64,000 bases of DNA from Casuarina equisetifolia (GCA_028551475.1 CM052356.1:19619884-19683883), one strand, 5' to 3'; shown: positions 1-12,666, numbered from the stretch's first letter. Notes: a model not told the origin generated them from the sequence alone. Numbers and translations are program-made.

Positions 1-795
1 TCTTTTGTCGGTTAAGCTGGTTGGGGCATTAGAATGGCCTCTAAGACGTGGAGTGCCACAAGGACTTACACTTGAATCTAGTGGATCGAGAAGACTATTG
101 GACCTGCTATAGCCATAAGTATTTTAGTTCCCGGTACACCAAAGCATCAGACTGTATAACGAGGAACGGTAAATATTTAAGTTCGAGGAATAATTCTTTA
201 CTTCGAAGATCCAAGATGAGTCTTAATTTGTCTTTATAGTTCTGGATTCCCATGTTAGATTTTTGCATATCAATTGATTTGGTTACACTACAGGTAAATG
301 CAAATCACTCGCTTGCATACTTTACTCTTCAAATGGTCAATCTAACACAACTTAAATGGGGAGCTCGATATTTTCACCTGAACAATAAAAGTCGGGAAAG
401 ACCTTTAACTTCAAATGTAGCGTTGACCATTTCCATTAAACATTCTGTAATGTTAGATCGAAACCACCAAACTTAAGCAAGGTAACTTCAGCGAAAGAAC
501 TTTCAAAAGAAGAAATTTATACATTAGTTGAAGATAAATGCCTGCCTCTTGAGAATACCTGTAGAATGGGCCGCCAAAAGTGGGGAATGCATCATCTAAA
601 ATCAATTAACTACCATAGTGAAACTAACTTGATTTGCAAAAGCCTCAAAGAAGCATTTCAAAGTTATGATTTCTACACAAAGACCCTGCAGAGACTGCTT
701 ATGGTTTTTGTTATGAAAGACAACAATTTTGCAGTCTCCAGAAGAAGTCACCATAGACTTATAGCTTTCCACGATCTTGTAACTTTACAATCCTG
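1..795. other. intergenic, no gene recognised
   Basis: Only short open frames occur here and none resembles a known protein. The right end is the 3' flank of the MED18 gene, whose stop codon lies at 796-798. Confidence 0.6.
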
Positions 796-994
796 CTATA
801 AGGGTGTACCTCCACCATCAGACATAAGAGACGCAGCTGCAGCAGCAGCTGTAGGAACAACCCCTGTTGAAATGCCTGGTTTTGATAAATGTAGAAGCCT
901 GAGAAATAAATGCCAGAAGATTTAAAATGTTACATTTAGACCAAAGTTAACAACTATGAAATTTCAAGCTATGCAACTTCAAAAGTGATTTTTT

Positions 995-1055
<61 letters not shown>

Positions 1056-4000
1056 TTACTTGCACCTTTCAAGACCCACCAATTATTGAGTCCCACATGA
1101 AACAATCCCAACGGGTGATCACATCCACCCAATCCAAAGACAAGCTCCTTCATAAAAGCCATTAAGTGGAATTTTGCGCGGGCCAAAATTCAAACTATGG
1201 CGGAGGCTAATGTCTCCCAATTGCACTTTTTACGGAGAAGGTCATGGAACAGTCCAGCCAGTTTTCAAGGGTACAGCAGTGGTCATGACTTATGTACAAT
1301 AAGCAGATTGGTGAGGAATGCATGCTTCCCAAGTCTGCATCAAGATAAAATGACAAAAGAACTTACGGTGCAAGATACTCGCAGAAAGATGATACAGAAG
1401 CAACAACTTCAGTATAATTTTCAGCTGTCGCAGGGGCTGTGACTTCGACCAGCTGTATACCAGGTGTTACAGGCATAGCCTCATCAGTTGCATGCAGTTT
1501 CAGCATCTTATTAACTGAGGATACAGTAACAGTGATCTGGGCACCCCTTTGGAAATGGAAGGCAAATCCCACTTTTAGCAACTCATGGTCTAATTTGTAG
1601 CCCAGTGCATAAAATAAGCGGAGCACATTTTTGCTCACTTTGCTTTCAACCATGGTCCTCACAAGAACTGAAATTTGCTCAGCACCTGCACCCCTCATTG
1701 CGCCTCCTATATGTCTAACAGTCCTAGAGAGAGTAAACTTGACTTAGGCACAATACAATCACAGATGCTAACAAATGGAATCATACAGGAAGTATTTGAC
1801 AAATATAATGGGACCAGGAAAAAGATTTAAGTTTTACCATGTTGGTTCGGGCTGCTCAAGATCACATATAAGTCGAACGTCAGAGGCTACAACCCCTGAA
1901 AGAAAGAGAGGAAAGGAGAAGAAGATAAGAAAGGAAAGAGAGACAGAGAATAAGTTTCCAATGTTATTGTCAAGTATACAGAGCCCACCAAATATACTCA
2001 TTACTGTGCTTTTGAAATTGAACATATGTTAATTAATCAGATGACAAAGACCCACAGAAGATCATGACAAGTTAACATGTTTTTATACCCAAAATGCATA
2101 AAAGTTAGTTTGTGACTTAACATGCATTTGTAACTGTATCAAGCAGAGTAAGCTCCAATGACAAGCTCACTTGATAGTGGATAAAATGTAAATATGAAAA
2201 AAAAATGATTAAACATGAACGAGTTAGCATTTAGTATAGGACTCTAACAAGCAACTTTATGTGTAAACTTTCTTCATGTTTCATTTTTTTCGAGTTTCAA
2301 CTCTAGGTGGCTAGGTAAGCAACTATGATAAAGTTTCTGCTTCTTGTATGATGTGAAAACATTCATTTAAAGAAATTATAAGTTCCACCTTAAAGAAAAC
2401 AAGAATATAGTACGAATTCTTCTGTCCTCATTCTCTGACTTGATTCAGAACAAAGACCTTAAATTTCAATCTTATCTCTCCAGCTCAGCTACCATTTCAG
2501 CTTCCATTTCTTTTAAATATTTGACATACTCAAAAAAAAAAAAAAAAAAAGAGGGAATTTGAGCTCACATATGGAAAGGAATATTAAGATACTAATGGAA
2601 TGAGTAAATGTACTGCTTCCTATCAATTAAGGAGGCCCGAAAATTACATCAAATGGAAAAGCTACATTTGTTGACTTCAGCACTAGTTTACAAAAGCTTA
2701 AAAAACCATTTCCATCTTTTCCAAATAGGCTTGGAATATTAGTTTATCAAGGACTTCAGCACTGATTTACAAAAGCTTAATAAACTATTTCCAACTTTTC
2801 CAGATAGGTTTGACATATTGGTTCAAGCTTATACCAGCCAAACGGCTACGCATCAAAAAGAAAGCATGCATACTGAAACTCACCAAGGTTTGGGCCATTT
2901 TTTAGGCAAATTTCATGAACCCTCAAGCGCTCTTTATGAACACCACAAAGACCCTGAAGAAGAATTTCGAGGGCCTCCACATGCTGCAAAAATATAAATC
3001 ATGTTAAAGATACAACTTGAGATACCACCCCTCTTCTGCTAAGTTGAATACATAGAAATAAATAAACAGATCTCTTAAGCGTGTAACAAAAAGAAAATGG
3101 AGCTGATTGTAATCATTGTTGATTTGTAGGAGGTAAAAAAATTATTTAAACCCTTTGTTACATATAAAGCAGGGTAAAAGTAATTTATGAGACATGCATG
3201 ATATGGTCAGTGCTTGATTCAAGAAAATGTTGATATTTGGTGATTGCATCAGTATGTAAATCTGCTTATAAAATATACACACTAAACCAATCAAGTTGGA
3301 TGCGCTTGCAAAGTTGATTACATCAGACGCAGCAAATATACCAGGGAAATTTAAAACTGAAAATCCTTCACACTTGATTCAGGTAGAATATTATGTTGTT
3401 GCCCATTACAAGGAACCCTCGTTTTCTTGGTAATCTTTTGCAATGTTAGTTCCCGAAAAATGCTTTCAGTGCCTACTGAAATTCCTATTGACCGACAGAA
3501 TTGAGGTTGTAAATTATTCTACTACCCCTTTTTTGGAAATGAATATGAGTTTCTGCTCCACCTTCCGCATCTATTATCAAAGTATATGCAGTTAAGATTA
3601 TCAGAAAGCTCCTAGACTATCTTGCTGCCTATTAGAGAGAAAGAGGAGAAAAAAAAAAAAAAGAAGATCAGGCTGCACACCTATGGAGCCATAGTTACAA
3701 CTTGAATCCCGAATGCATACGGATTTTGTGACAGGCTTAAAAATAAAATACATATCACAACCCCGGAACTTGAATCAAGACAGTGCTGCTCAGTTGTCAC
3801 ATTTTCACATCTTTACATCATTTTCATTCTTTATAATATTACCCTTGATGCATATATGTTTCTGGTTAAGCACAACAACATCTTCTTCCATCCTCCATAC
3901 TCATGCAAATTAATGAGTCAACTATGATGACAAAAGTATCACCACAGAAATTAATACTCCAAGAAAACATAAGAGGGTAGAAGCTGTAGGCAGGTAAAAT

Positions 4001-4125
4001 AGAGAAAAGACCATCTTAAGCACCCGAAAAAGGATCAACGCAAAATATCGGTGGCACCAACTAGAAAGGAAACGAATTTCGAAATGTACCTGGGTCTCAA
4101 TAATTCCCTGAACCACGCACTCCAT
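796..4125 (-). CDS. MED18: Mediator complex subunit 18
   Basis: Encodes a subunit of the Mediator head module, the nuclear co-activator linking transcription factors to RNA polymerase II; in Arabidopsis MED18 also affects flowering, defence and termination. I rebuilt five coding exons on the minus strand: 4090-4125, 2884-2983, 1838-1895, 1367-1723 and 796-898. All junctions are GT-AG and phases agree, giving 217 residues, close to the roughly 219 of Arabidopsis. The protein starts MECVVQGIIETQ, continues HVEALEILLQGLCGV, then CDLEQPEPTW, MRGAGAEQISVLVR and KLDHELLKVGFAFHFQR, all strongly conserved in plant MED18. The C-terminus has a six-alanine run and ends SDGGGTPL. The split codons (Gly at exon 2/3, Trp at 3/4, Pro at 4/5) rejoin correctly. 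No frameshift is visible. Intron 1 is about 1.1 kb and intron 4 holds a long TTTA/TTA microsatellite. Confidence 0.96.
991..1056. repeat. (TTTA)n / (TTA)n microsatellite
   Basis: A compound AT-rich simple repeat inside the last intron of MED18, first about eight tetranucleotide units and then about nine trinucleotide units. Confidence 0.95.
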
Positions 4126-5080
4126 CAAATTAGCTTCGATTTATCTCCAAGGCACTCCTAACCCAATAATATTTCCAAAAATTAGAGTACAGATAATCGG
4201 GGCTGGCTTCTTTTATTTTTCGTTTCGGGTCTTCGCGGGTCGCTTCTCGGGTCGTGGATCGGAGCCGTGGGTTTCACCAAAATCTTGCACAATTCTCTTC
4301 TTTCTTGACTTGAATCTTTCTGGACTAGTCTCAGATCAATAAAGCGGTTTCTTCTTCAACAGATCCATGTGTTTTAGGCTTCATGATCACTCGATTTCAT
4401 CACCCCTTTCTCGTTCGTTCAACCGGGTCTTAGAAGAGCTTCACGGGTCGCTTCTTTTTCTCCACAAATCACTTTAATAAAGCATTGGTTTCATGGATTA
4501 GGTTTCTCTCTTCACATAGCTTGCTAGGTTGCATGGATTCCGTCGTCATACAGCTCGGGAGTGATGAACCGGGTCTGGGTCGGGGGCTTGGATGTCGAAT
4601 TGGATTGCGCGGGCTTGCATGGACTTGGCTGGATCATGGAACTATGTCTCTTCAAGCTAGGCTAGTTTTATTGAACCAAACTGGTCCGCACAGTACCAGG
4701 CTTTTGACTGCTGATTCGAGCTCACTAACTAGATTGCGCTGTTGGGGTTCACGAAATAAATGGGCCACATAAACTAACCTTTTAAATCATTTTTCCTAAA
4801 AAAAAAAAATTCATATCTTATTTTCCTTTTATTAAAACATTATACAAAAAATAATAAGAACATTTTCTTTCTAATAAATATTTACCAATCTTTGGGATTT
4901 TTTACTTTATAGTATTTGATATTATAATTTCACATCATCATTTTCTATGGTACATAAAAGGTGAAAAACATTTAAACATAAATTCTAAAATATTTTTTCA
5001 CATCAAAGTATATTTTCATGAAATATATTTCTTTTTTCTTTTTTATCATCTTCAAAATAATAATAAAATAGCAAAGTTCG
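4126..5080. other. 5' flank of MED18 and AT-rich spacer
   Basis: Positions 4126-4480 contain several CGGGTC-type GC-rich words and probably the MED18 promoter and leader. A 95-codon open frame at 4485-4772 looks unlike any protein I know and has no gene context. From 4780 the sequence is AT-rich without recognisable genes. Confidence 0.5.
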
Positions 5081-5089
5081 GATACCAAG

Positions 5090-5410
5090 GTCCTGAGCCT
5101 ATGTTCAGAGTAACGTCTAGCTTTGGTTACATAAGTTTGATGCGTAAGCTCGGGCCCATGTTGATGCTCTAGCTTCAGGTATGCAGGTTTGGAGGTCCAG
5201 GTTAGGAGCTAGGCTCGAGGTGACATCAAGGATGGGATGCCCATGATTTGGGCCAAATTGGACTCTAAGGTGTGGGAACGAGTTTCAGATGGCTAGTTTT
5301 GGGTACATAGGTTTGGTGCCTAGGCTTGGACCTCTGTTTAGGTATCTTAGTTCGGGATCCTATGTGCAGTACGCAGGTTTGGATTTCTAGGTTCGGTACT
5401 AGTTTTAGCA
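5090..5410. repeat. degenerate tandem repeat, about 175-bp period
   Basis: Two diverged copies of one unit can be lined up. Compare the segment near 5120-5215 (GGTTACATAAGTTTGATGC) with that near 5295-5400 (GGGTACATAGGTTTGGTGC). Each then runs into a CAGGTTTGGA word. The unit is itself built from shorter AGGTTTGG/AGGTTCGG-like words, so it is an old minisatellite. It has no coding potential. Confidence 0.6.
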
Positions 5411-6372
5411 TTCTGTTGTAATGAGCTTTACAATGTAATGTCTATATATATAGGCATAAGACCTAGCTTTATAAGGCAACTACCTATACAAAGAAATAAT
5501 CATAACTACATATAAAATTAGTAACGTGTATTAGAGGCTTATTTAGGCCCAAGTATTCCTTTATATTACCATGCTTGTAACGTGTACGAGAGCACTTCTT
5601 GATATCAATTGAACTTTAATACTTTTAATTTTCTGTGTCTATCCCTTCCCATGAAGCTGTAAGAGCAATTTGAGCAGATGTCTGACGTAAAACGGATTAG
5701 CAGAAAGTGCGCGCGTAACGATGTTTGCATGCATATTCACGAGTCCTTGACGCTTTACTCCTCGCTTGGCATGAGCTTGGTGCGGGCTCCCGCTGCTACT
5801 GCATAGGGGTCTAATCAATGCCAAGTCCTTATGTGAAGGCGAATTAATTATGTATTTGGGTCTTAACCATTCTGAAACGGTGAGCCATTTCCATTAATTA
5901 AACAGTAATTCTCGAGTTCACAAGCAAAAATAGTTGCGGTAGCTAAATCAACCAGTAAGAAAGAGCTATCCAACTCCTGCCACTCTCTTCCCACCCTCAG
6001 CCTAGCTGTGGCCTTTATTTTGCTTCGGGAAAACGTGAAAACAACTTCTTTTATTTTCAAAAAATAAAATAAAGCTATTATAAGTATTGCTTCCACAAAG
6101 CAACAAATTGTACAACATACTACCATCATGTGTACTACTCATATGGAGTACCTTAACGCTAATTAGTGATAGAAAATTGATAATCGGAAAGGACATTCGT
6201 CTTCTTCTTCTTCTTCTTCTTCTTCTTCTTCTTCTTCTATACATGCCAGGATGGTCCCACCCTCGCTCTAAAGTGTGTAGAGGTATATATATACCATTCA
6301 TAATAATAAAAGAATGTGTCATGAACCGTAAGTATCTTAGGCCTAGGATAGATGAGCCCGAACCACCATGAA
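5411..6372. other. intergenic 3' flank of the UPF0114 gene
   Basis: There is no gene I can support. Short open frames near 5639-6371 are unlike known proteins. A CTT microsatellite lies near the right side. Confidence 0.55.
6199..6238. repeat. (CTT)n microsatellite
   Basis: About thirteen CTT units downstream of the stop codon of the minus-strand UPF0114 gene. Confidence 0.95.
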
Positions 6373-6955
6373 CTACCTATCATCCATAGTATTCCCAACA
6401 GAGAGTTTTGAGAGAAGAAAGATACTGGCTGAGGAAATTAGTACAGCCCCAGCAAAACAGGCAACATCTACACCTGAAACCATAGGTACACCCTTCATCT
6501 TCTCTAGCACTCCCACTTGAAGTATCATCATAACAGCATGGCCGATTTTCGATTTGGCTTCCGAAACTGATTGCATTCCAATCCACGCAGGAAGTGTCTG
6601 GAATAAGATATAGAAGTCAGTTACCGATAGTTTCTTCTCAGGCCCTCATGCATAACCTAAAGAGATACCTTTATGTTTGAATAAAAGTGTGTCTAAATAC
6701 AAGACTTCTGAAAGATTACCTTCATATGGAAGAGTCCAAAAAAGTTTGACCCGGATAGCCATGTATCCTTTCCTTTCAAACTCCTTGTTCCTACAAACAT
6801 GACGTACAAGCCCATCCCGAGCATGAGCACGGCGGTTCCCACCAGGAACATGTCTGCAAAACGATAAATAAATCTTTCAACAATAGAACCACACAGAACA
6901 TTCAGCTGAAAACTGAAAAGAGGTGTAAACAAAAAGGAAAAGTTCCAGATGTATT

Positions 6956-7009
<54 letters not shown>

Positions 7010-7712
7010 ATTGCTTCAATAAGTAGCTGTATGACATGTTCTTGATTCAACTTTTGTGACAACGTATTGAAATACTGGATATAAGACTCTAGTATGATAA
7101 AGCAACCCTGCATGAAAGTAGAATGTTTCCTTTATTATTAAAAAGATTATCAGAGCGACAGTCAAGTCGTTAAATATAATATTTTGTTAGTCAAGTCATA
7201 CAATATAATATACTACTACTTTACGTTTTATTTAAAGTCTAAAAACATTACATAGCTACGTCAGTGACATGAGCGTCCGCACAGTTAACAGATCATTAAA
7301 AATAATTGTAAAAGAGACAAAACACGAAGTCGCAGTCTGAAACTTTTGACAGGAAAGAAGGAAATTTCTTACCTCAACGAAACACAACACCGAACCCAGT
7401 AAACATCCCGCAACAGCAAAGAATGTAAAGAATCGACAATCAATTATGGCCTGCAAATTGAAACAGAAAATTAAAAACGAGAAATGAAAAATATTATGAG
7501 CAATCCGATAATAAAAGAGAACTTATCCCATGAAATTTAAATGTCACTGAGACCAGATACAAGTATGTGTACATGTATCTGAAAGTGCATAGACGCGTCG
7601 ATTAAGTATCCATGACTTTTAATGAGTCCAGATTAAGCTTGACTTTTCATGATGAACAAGTAAACCCCACGAATGCTCTAGGAAAAAAAAATGATAATAA
7701 TAATAATAATAA

Positions 7713-7743
<31 letters not shown>

Positions 7744-8183
7744 AATTTAAAAAGGAAACCCAGATATGAACCATGACGAGCGTATGAGGTCGTGTAAATT
7801 ACGTCTAAGCATGTACTCAAAAGAAAGAGAGTGGTTTATACCCTTTCGAGGACCATTTGCACGTTTAGTTTCCGTGCCTTCGGTCTCATAGCTATCCTTA
7901 ATAGTAACACTGCAGCCCTGCTAGCATTTGTCAGTAGAGAAGCCGGATGCCGTATTTCCTGGTTGACTCGTGGTTCGTAGGCAACAAGGCCCTCCGAAGC
8001 CGTTATTGAGGCCTTAACGGCCCCCATCGGCTTCCTCTCGCTATCCCCAGAAACCTTCTTCTCTCCATTAAACCCCACCGCGTTTACACATCTCACCGTC
8101 GTCGCCGACGACGAAGAGGAGGAGGAAGAGGGAAGACGAAGACCCAAAGGCCTCGACTTACGTAATAATCGAGTGGTTGACAT
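6373..8183 (-). CDS. plastid UPF0114 (YqhA-like) membrane protein
   Basis: Five exons: 7842-8183, 7373-7450, 7008-7107, 6720-6853 and 6373-6597, phases consistent, 292 residues. The first roughly 60 residues are rich in Ser and Arg with almost no acidic residues (MSTTRLLRKSRPLGLRLPSS), as expected for a chloroplast transit peptide. The rest matches the UPF0114/YqhA family. Hydrophobic segments lie near residues 117-139, 175-195, 233-250 and 262-282. Family-like motifs are LIEAIDMFLVG and the IGMQSVSEAKSKIGHAV stretch, where bacterial YqhA has the related LVDMTLVG and KMDATSLKNKV. The biochemical function of the family is unknown; the plant proteins are plastid membrane proteins by prediction. 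Intron 3 starts directly at a GA/CT microsatellite. The start is the first ATG and gives the transit peptide. Confidence 0.9.
6959..7006. repeat. (GA)n microsatellite at a splice donor
   Basis: About 23 GA units on the plus strand. Read on the coding (minus) strand it is (CT)n immediately following the GT donor of intron 3 of the UPF0114 gene. Confidence 0.95.
7691..7744. repeat. (ATA)n / (AAAT)n microsatellite
   Basis: A compound simple repeat within intron 1 of the UPF0114 gene. Confidence 0.9.
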
Positions 8184-11100
8184 CGTTCAATTCAACCGTG
8201 GAGTTTTCTTAGCCCTTATGCTGGTTTGTCTAGTATGGCTGGGCCGATTTATAGGGACCATGCACAGAAGGAACAAGATCGTCAAAAGATTCCACGCATA
8301 TTAGCTGGGATTGTCGGGACATGGGTGGGAGCTTGGAAGTTTTGCTTTGCCTTGGGAGTTCGGTTTTGAATTTTTGCAACGCCCCTGCGGCTTCAAAATC
8401 GTCATTTTTCCCGGCGTTTTCTCAGTTGTGGGTCCAGTTGGTCTGTGTGCCGAACACGTGTCATACATGCCCTTTGGGTCCTACGTTGACTGGGGCTCGT
8501 TCTCCATAGTCGGCTTGAATTCTACCGTCAGCCAATGGAGTTTTCCTGCCAGGCTCGGGCTGTCTTATATGAGAACGAGTTGAACGCGTGCAGCTCGGGT
8601 TTTTGCGGGAAACACGCCAAAAATTAAATATATTTCAGATATTTTATGAAGCGACTTTCCACTTATTTAACATCATCAACGTATTTCTTTTTTATAAATA
8701 TTTTAAAGAAATTTACGTGTCGAAACATCTAGGAAGAGTTTAAGGGAACACGTTAGATTCGATTTCCAGGCAAATCAGCACATGTCACCTCGTATAAGCC
8801 AAACTGGCGAGTAACCATCAGCCAAAAAGCAGCCCAACGTCTAAAACATGAGCCACGTGGGGAGAGCTAGCACCGCAGGAAGTGGTAGGTTAGTAATGGA
8901 AGATCACACTTTTCATAGCAATCAAGCAGTAGAATGCTCTTCGTCTGCAAATTCCCCCGAGTAGGTTCATTGCACCTGTTAACAACAAATCCATACAGAG
9001 GACGAAGATGAGACTTCTTTCCCACCTTCGTCAATCTTAAATTAAACAGAGTATGAAGTTTATAAACAGCTTATTAATCGTTGCAATACAGGAAGCACGC
9101 ATGGTGCTGCATCATTGTGCATACATTTTCTGGTAGGCCAACATTTCATTCTAAGGCCTAAACCGAGATTGAAACAGAGTACTTGCTCAACACATGTAGA
9201 ATCTATGTAGAACACCGTCCTGATGCGGAGAAGGTAGGACATTGCATTGCAAGTTCTGGATGTCATTTCATTGTGTCCCACCTCTTAATAAACAAGACCA
9301 CAACCATCAACAGCCAGAAATTGCATATTGACATAAATCCAGAGGACAGCAGCAGCTAGAACTTTCATTTAGGAGGAGGTCAGAAAAATCGAGCTTTGAC
9401 CTGACTAAACCAAAATGTTGAGCAGCTCTGCATCCTTGTTTAAGCTAGCCCAACATGAGCACCACCAGAATAGATAAGAACTTCCCAGCCTCGCAAGCTT
9501 CAACAATCAGAGCAGGTCAGCAGTTTATTGATCACAAATGCAAACCACTTCCAATTGGTCTGTTAAAAAGCATATGCCAGACTCCACATGTCAATTTCCA
9601 CATCAGAATAAATTACAAACAATGGCTGCCTAATACTTTAGAGTATATTTCAGATTTGTTTTACAGCAAAATTTCCCATGCAGCAGAATAGTTTCTGATC
9701 AAACATTCATATGTTTTCTACCCAGAAAACCAAACAAACTTAAAATCATACGAATGGTCATGAGCCATTCACAAAAACAAAGCAACCATGAGAAGAAATT
9801 CAGGAGTCACAGAGATCGTGCACTGGCTGGTTGGAGTCGCTTATCCCATAAGCAAAACTTTCAATAAATATTAATGGTTATGAGGCCCATCCGTAGACCA
9901 ATGATAGGCTTAAGGAAGGCAAAAAAGGCACCCCCCCCAAAGAAACAAACCAGGTTTTCTACTTCTCCTGGCTCCAAGAAGCCAATAAGTCAGTCATCCA
10001 AGAAGGTAACTCCTGGCATGTAACACATAAAAGAAGGCATGAAAAACCAAATTTGTGACAAACGCCTGTCTCAGAGTTCAAACATCACCCTGCCAAATCT
10101 GGTGCCCGTGCACCTCACGTGGGGAAAGGTGGGGAAAAAGATATAAATAAATAAATAAACAAACAAAAGACCTAGAACCATCATTGTCACATTTCTTTCC
10201 CATTGCACCAACAAACCAACACATGAAAATCAAGTGCAAAAACTATATCCAGACCACAGACAGAAACTTCTCGTTCCAAAAAGTAAATGAAGAGAAAAAA
10301 GTGAGGAGTGAAAATAAAAGGCCGCAAGGGGGAAAAATAAGAACAGAAACTATGGCAATAAATGGGCCTCTAAATGAAAGACTGTGAACAAAAATACGAG
10401 TTGCAAATAGAGATATGACATGAGGTTCTGGCATGTGCTTTGCCTAACGATAGATGAGATCAACAACGGTTCTCCCCAAGACTTTGCCACACAAAATTGC
10501 ATAAACAGAACGAATTGGAAATTGATCTCCACAGAATGCTTCCTACCTTAAAGACAATCCAGAGATAGAAGTTCATCATATGCTTACCAACAGGATCAAA
10601 ACAAAAACAAAGAACATATTTGTCTAGTCTAGCCCAAAACACACTGAACAAAGAAAGTTACAACTCCTGCAAAAGTACACTTACAAGAGACCAAAGTCAT
10701 ACAAGACCATCTTATCAAGAGACCACTTTAGCTCCAGACATATTACTTTCCTTTCACCCAAGAGGAAAGATAGATTGCGCAACAGGACCACCACAACTGT
10801 GTAAGTAAAGAAAGGAGGTTCTAATCGGGCATGGGTCAAAAAAAAAGGGGCATGGGAATCTGAACAGTTGTAGAAAACCATTCATAAGTTTGAAAACCTT
10901 TTGTTATATTGACGAACATGTAAGCATATTGTAACAAGAATTTTAAGACAGTTGCTTAAGCAGCAGCTGGTCTATGTAGTAAGTTACTTAGCTCACTTCA
11001 GTATAGAGTTCTCGTAAATTCACAACTACAAATGTATTAGAAAAAATTTAACCCGTTTGCAAAAACCTTAACTGTATGGTAGATATCCATTAAGTGCCAA

Positions 11101-11742
11101 TTATATAATACAAACTTAGATCATTATAAAGACAATTTGTCTCCTTAAAACTTCAAAGCAAGTAACTATTTGAATTAGGTCTGAATATCACCAACGTCCC
11201 AACAACAGTTTAAGTATTGTTCACTCTTGAAGAACAGTTAATAAATTCGAAGACTTCCAATAACCCACACAATCAACAACACTTCAGACTCCTGATTACA
11301 ATTTGAACATATCCAGTGCCTCCGCAAAATACAGAATACTTTTCTTAAAAAGTATAGTCCTTGCAAACAGAATTACTTGTTGTTGAACTCCCAAAACAAC
11401 AAAACATACAAATAGCGGACAACTGTTCGCTAGGTCAAGGGAAACCAGCGCCGAGATTATCCCATTGACTGCTCAGAACTTGTAGAAAGATAAGAATTTT
11501 GGACATCCATACATAATCCCACATTAAAGAAAGCTTTCATTTAACGAGCCTAATGTGACATGGACTCGATTCAAGTCGGCCTTCCATTTCCTGGAAACAA
11601 AATGAAACAGAATACAGAGCAAAAATTTCAAAGTTCCATATTTCTTCTCTCCAATGGACTTCAATGGACTTCAATGTGAGCAAAGAGACCTAAAACGAGA
11701 GAAAAAGAAGGGAGGAAGGTCAAACATTAACGAAAGGGGGAA
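8184..11742. other. long non-coding stretch
   Basis: Positions 8184-8620 are the upstream flank of the UPF0114 gene and may hold its promoter. From 9000 to 11700 there are only short frames without recognisable protein similarity. The base composition is moderate rather than extremely AT-rich. Since two U15 snoRNAs at its right edge are transcribed leftward, part of this stretch could be the 3' portion of a non-coding host transcript. I looked for further C/D-box pairs on both strands between 9000 and 11700 and saw none. Confidence 0.5.
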
Positions 11743-11829
11743 TTTTTCTCAGACAAATGCCTCGATTTGTCGTCAAGGTGAATGGATAAAATGATCAGAC
11801 TCGTCATCATATTTATCATCACAGAAAAA
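11743..11829 (-). ncRNA. U15: C/D-box snoRNA U15, distal copy
   Basis: On the minus strand there is a C box GTGATGA (11816-11822), an internal ATGATGACGAGTCTGA with a D' box CTGA, and a terminal D box CTGA (11749-11752). The ends pair as TTTTTC with GAAAAA. The guide just before the D box, GAGGCATTTGT, and the internal GATGACGAGTCTGA are the same words I remember from human U15 (SNORD15). The guide is complementary to AAATGCCTCG of 25S rRNA, predicting 2'-O-methylation at the A equivalent to yeast A2281, the site of yeast snR13 and human U15. Confidence 0.88.
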
Positions 11830-12293
11830 ACCCCCAATATTAGTACAGAGATAATGCACATGGATAGAATTCTCATATCCTCATCAACGTAACGTCTAGA
11901 GGATTATCCTCCTGGGCAATTGCAGGTTCATGAAATGTTGAATGCAGGTTAAGTGCAGAGAGCTCAAGTTCAATTCAATTACTAAGCTCTATTGCCTTGG
12001 TCTTTCCCCACTTTCTCACATCTCTCAAATCCCCCGACAACAATCATACCAGGAATGCCTTGACTGGTCGTAACCCACAGATGTCCACGACAGTCCGATT
12101 TACATTATTCAAGCAGAAAGGTTAAGGAATCAATCCACAGTCTTTATTCAACCATCTCCAATCAAACGTGCAACGTTTTACGATTTTCAAAAGCAAACTT
12201 CGATGTAAAGAAAAAAAAAAAAGAAAGAAAGAAAGAAAAAATAGAAGCTTTTGAAGCCCTCATTCAACTGAGAAAGGCGGATGAACAGAAGGG

Positions 12294-12387
12294 GGTTTCT
12301 CTCAGACAAATGCCTCGATTTGTCGTCAGTTTGAATGGATTAGACATCGGACTCGTCATCATTGTATTTCATCATCACAGAGAAACC
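12294..12387 (-). ncRNA. U15: C/D-box snoRNA U15, promoter-proximal copy
   Basis: A second U15 copy on the same strand, about 550 bp nearer the promoter. The C box GTGATGA is at 12372-12378 and the D box CTGA at 12302-12305. A perfect terminal stem GGTTTCTC/GAGAAACC supports it. The rRNA guide before the D box is identical to that of the distal copy. The internal D' box reads CCGA instead of CTGA, so the D' guide may be weaker. The region between the guides has diverged, so these are paralogues rather than an assembly duplicate. Confidence 0.9.
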
Positions 12388-12520
12388 ACCCACTCTATCA
12401 AGTACGAAAAAACTGAAACAACAAGCAGTAGAAAGAACTCGAGTCTGCACACATGCCTGGGAACCGCGCGAAGAATTATGCGTCCCGTACGGCTTCGCCC
12501 AAAGTCCTTGCGTAACTCAT

Positions 12521-12552
12521 ATTTATAGCGTGCTCATCACCGTCTAGGGTTT
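12521..12552 (-). promoter_or_regulatory. TATA box and telo-box upstream of the U15 pair
   Basis: On the minus strand TATAAAT lies at 12521-12527, and a telo-box AAACCCTA at 12545-12552 sits about 18 bp further upstream. Telo-boxes are typical of plant ribosomal protein and snoRNA promoters. This fits an RNA polymerase II start near 12490-12495 for a snoRNA precursor running leftward through both U15 copies. Confidence 0.7.
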
Positions 12553-12666
12553 CACGGGTTGACCCAATTACGAAATTAACCTTACTTTAAAAATAAAAAT
12601 AAATAAAGAAGAAAAAAAAAAAAAAAAAAAAAAAAAAGCTTTTTCTTCTTCTTCGGTGGCTCCGCC

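Noticed and set aside
1363..2032. Plus-strand open frames over MED18 exons 3 and 4
   Set aside because: They are antisense shadows of well-supported minus-strand exons.
4485..4772. 95-codon plus-strand open frame
   Set aside because: Low-complexity Leu/Gly/Ser content, no family resemblance, and location in the MED18 upstream flank.
6002..6371. Open frames rich in Arg or Leu around the CTT repeat
   Set aside because: The homopolymeric Arg/Leu runs are simply translations of the microsatellite.
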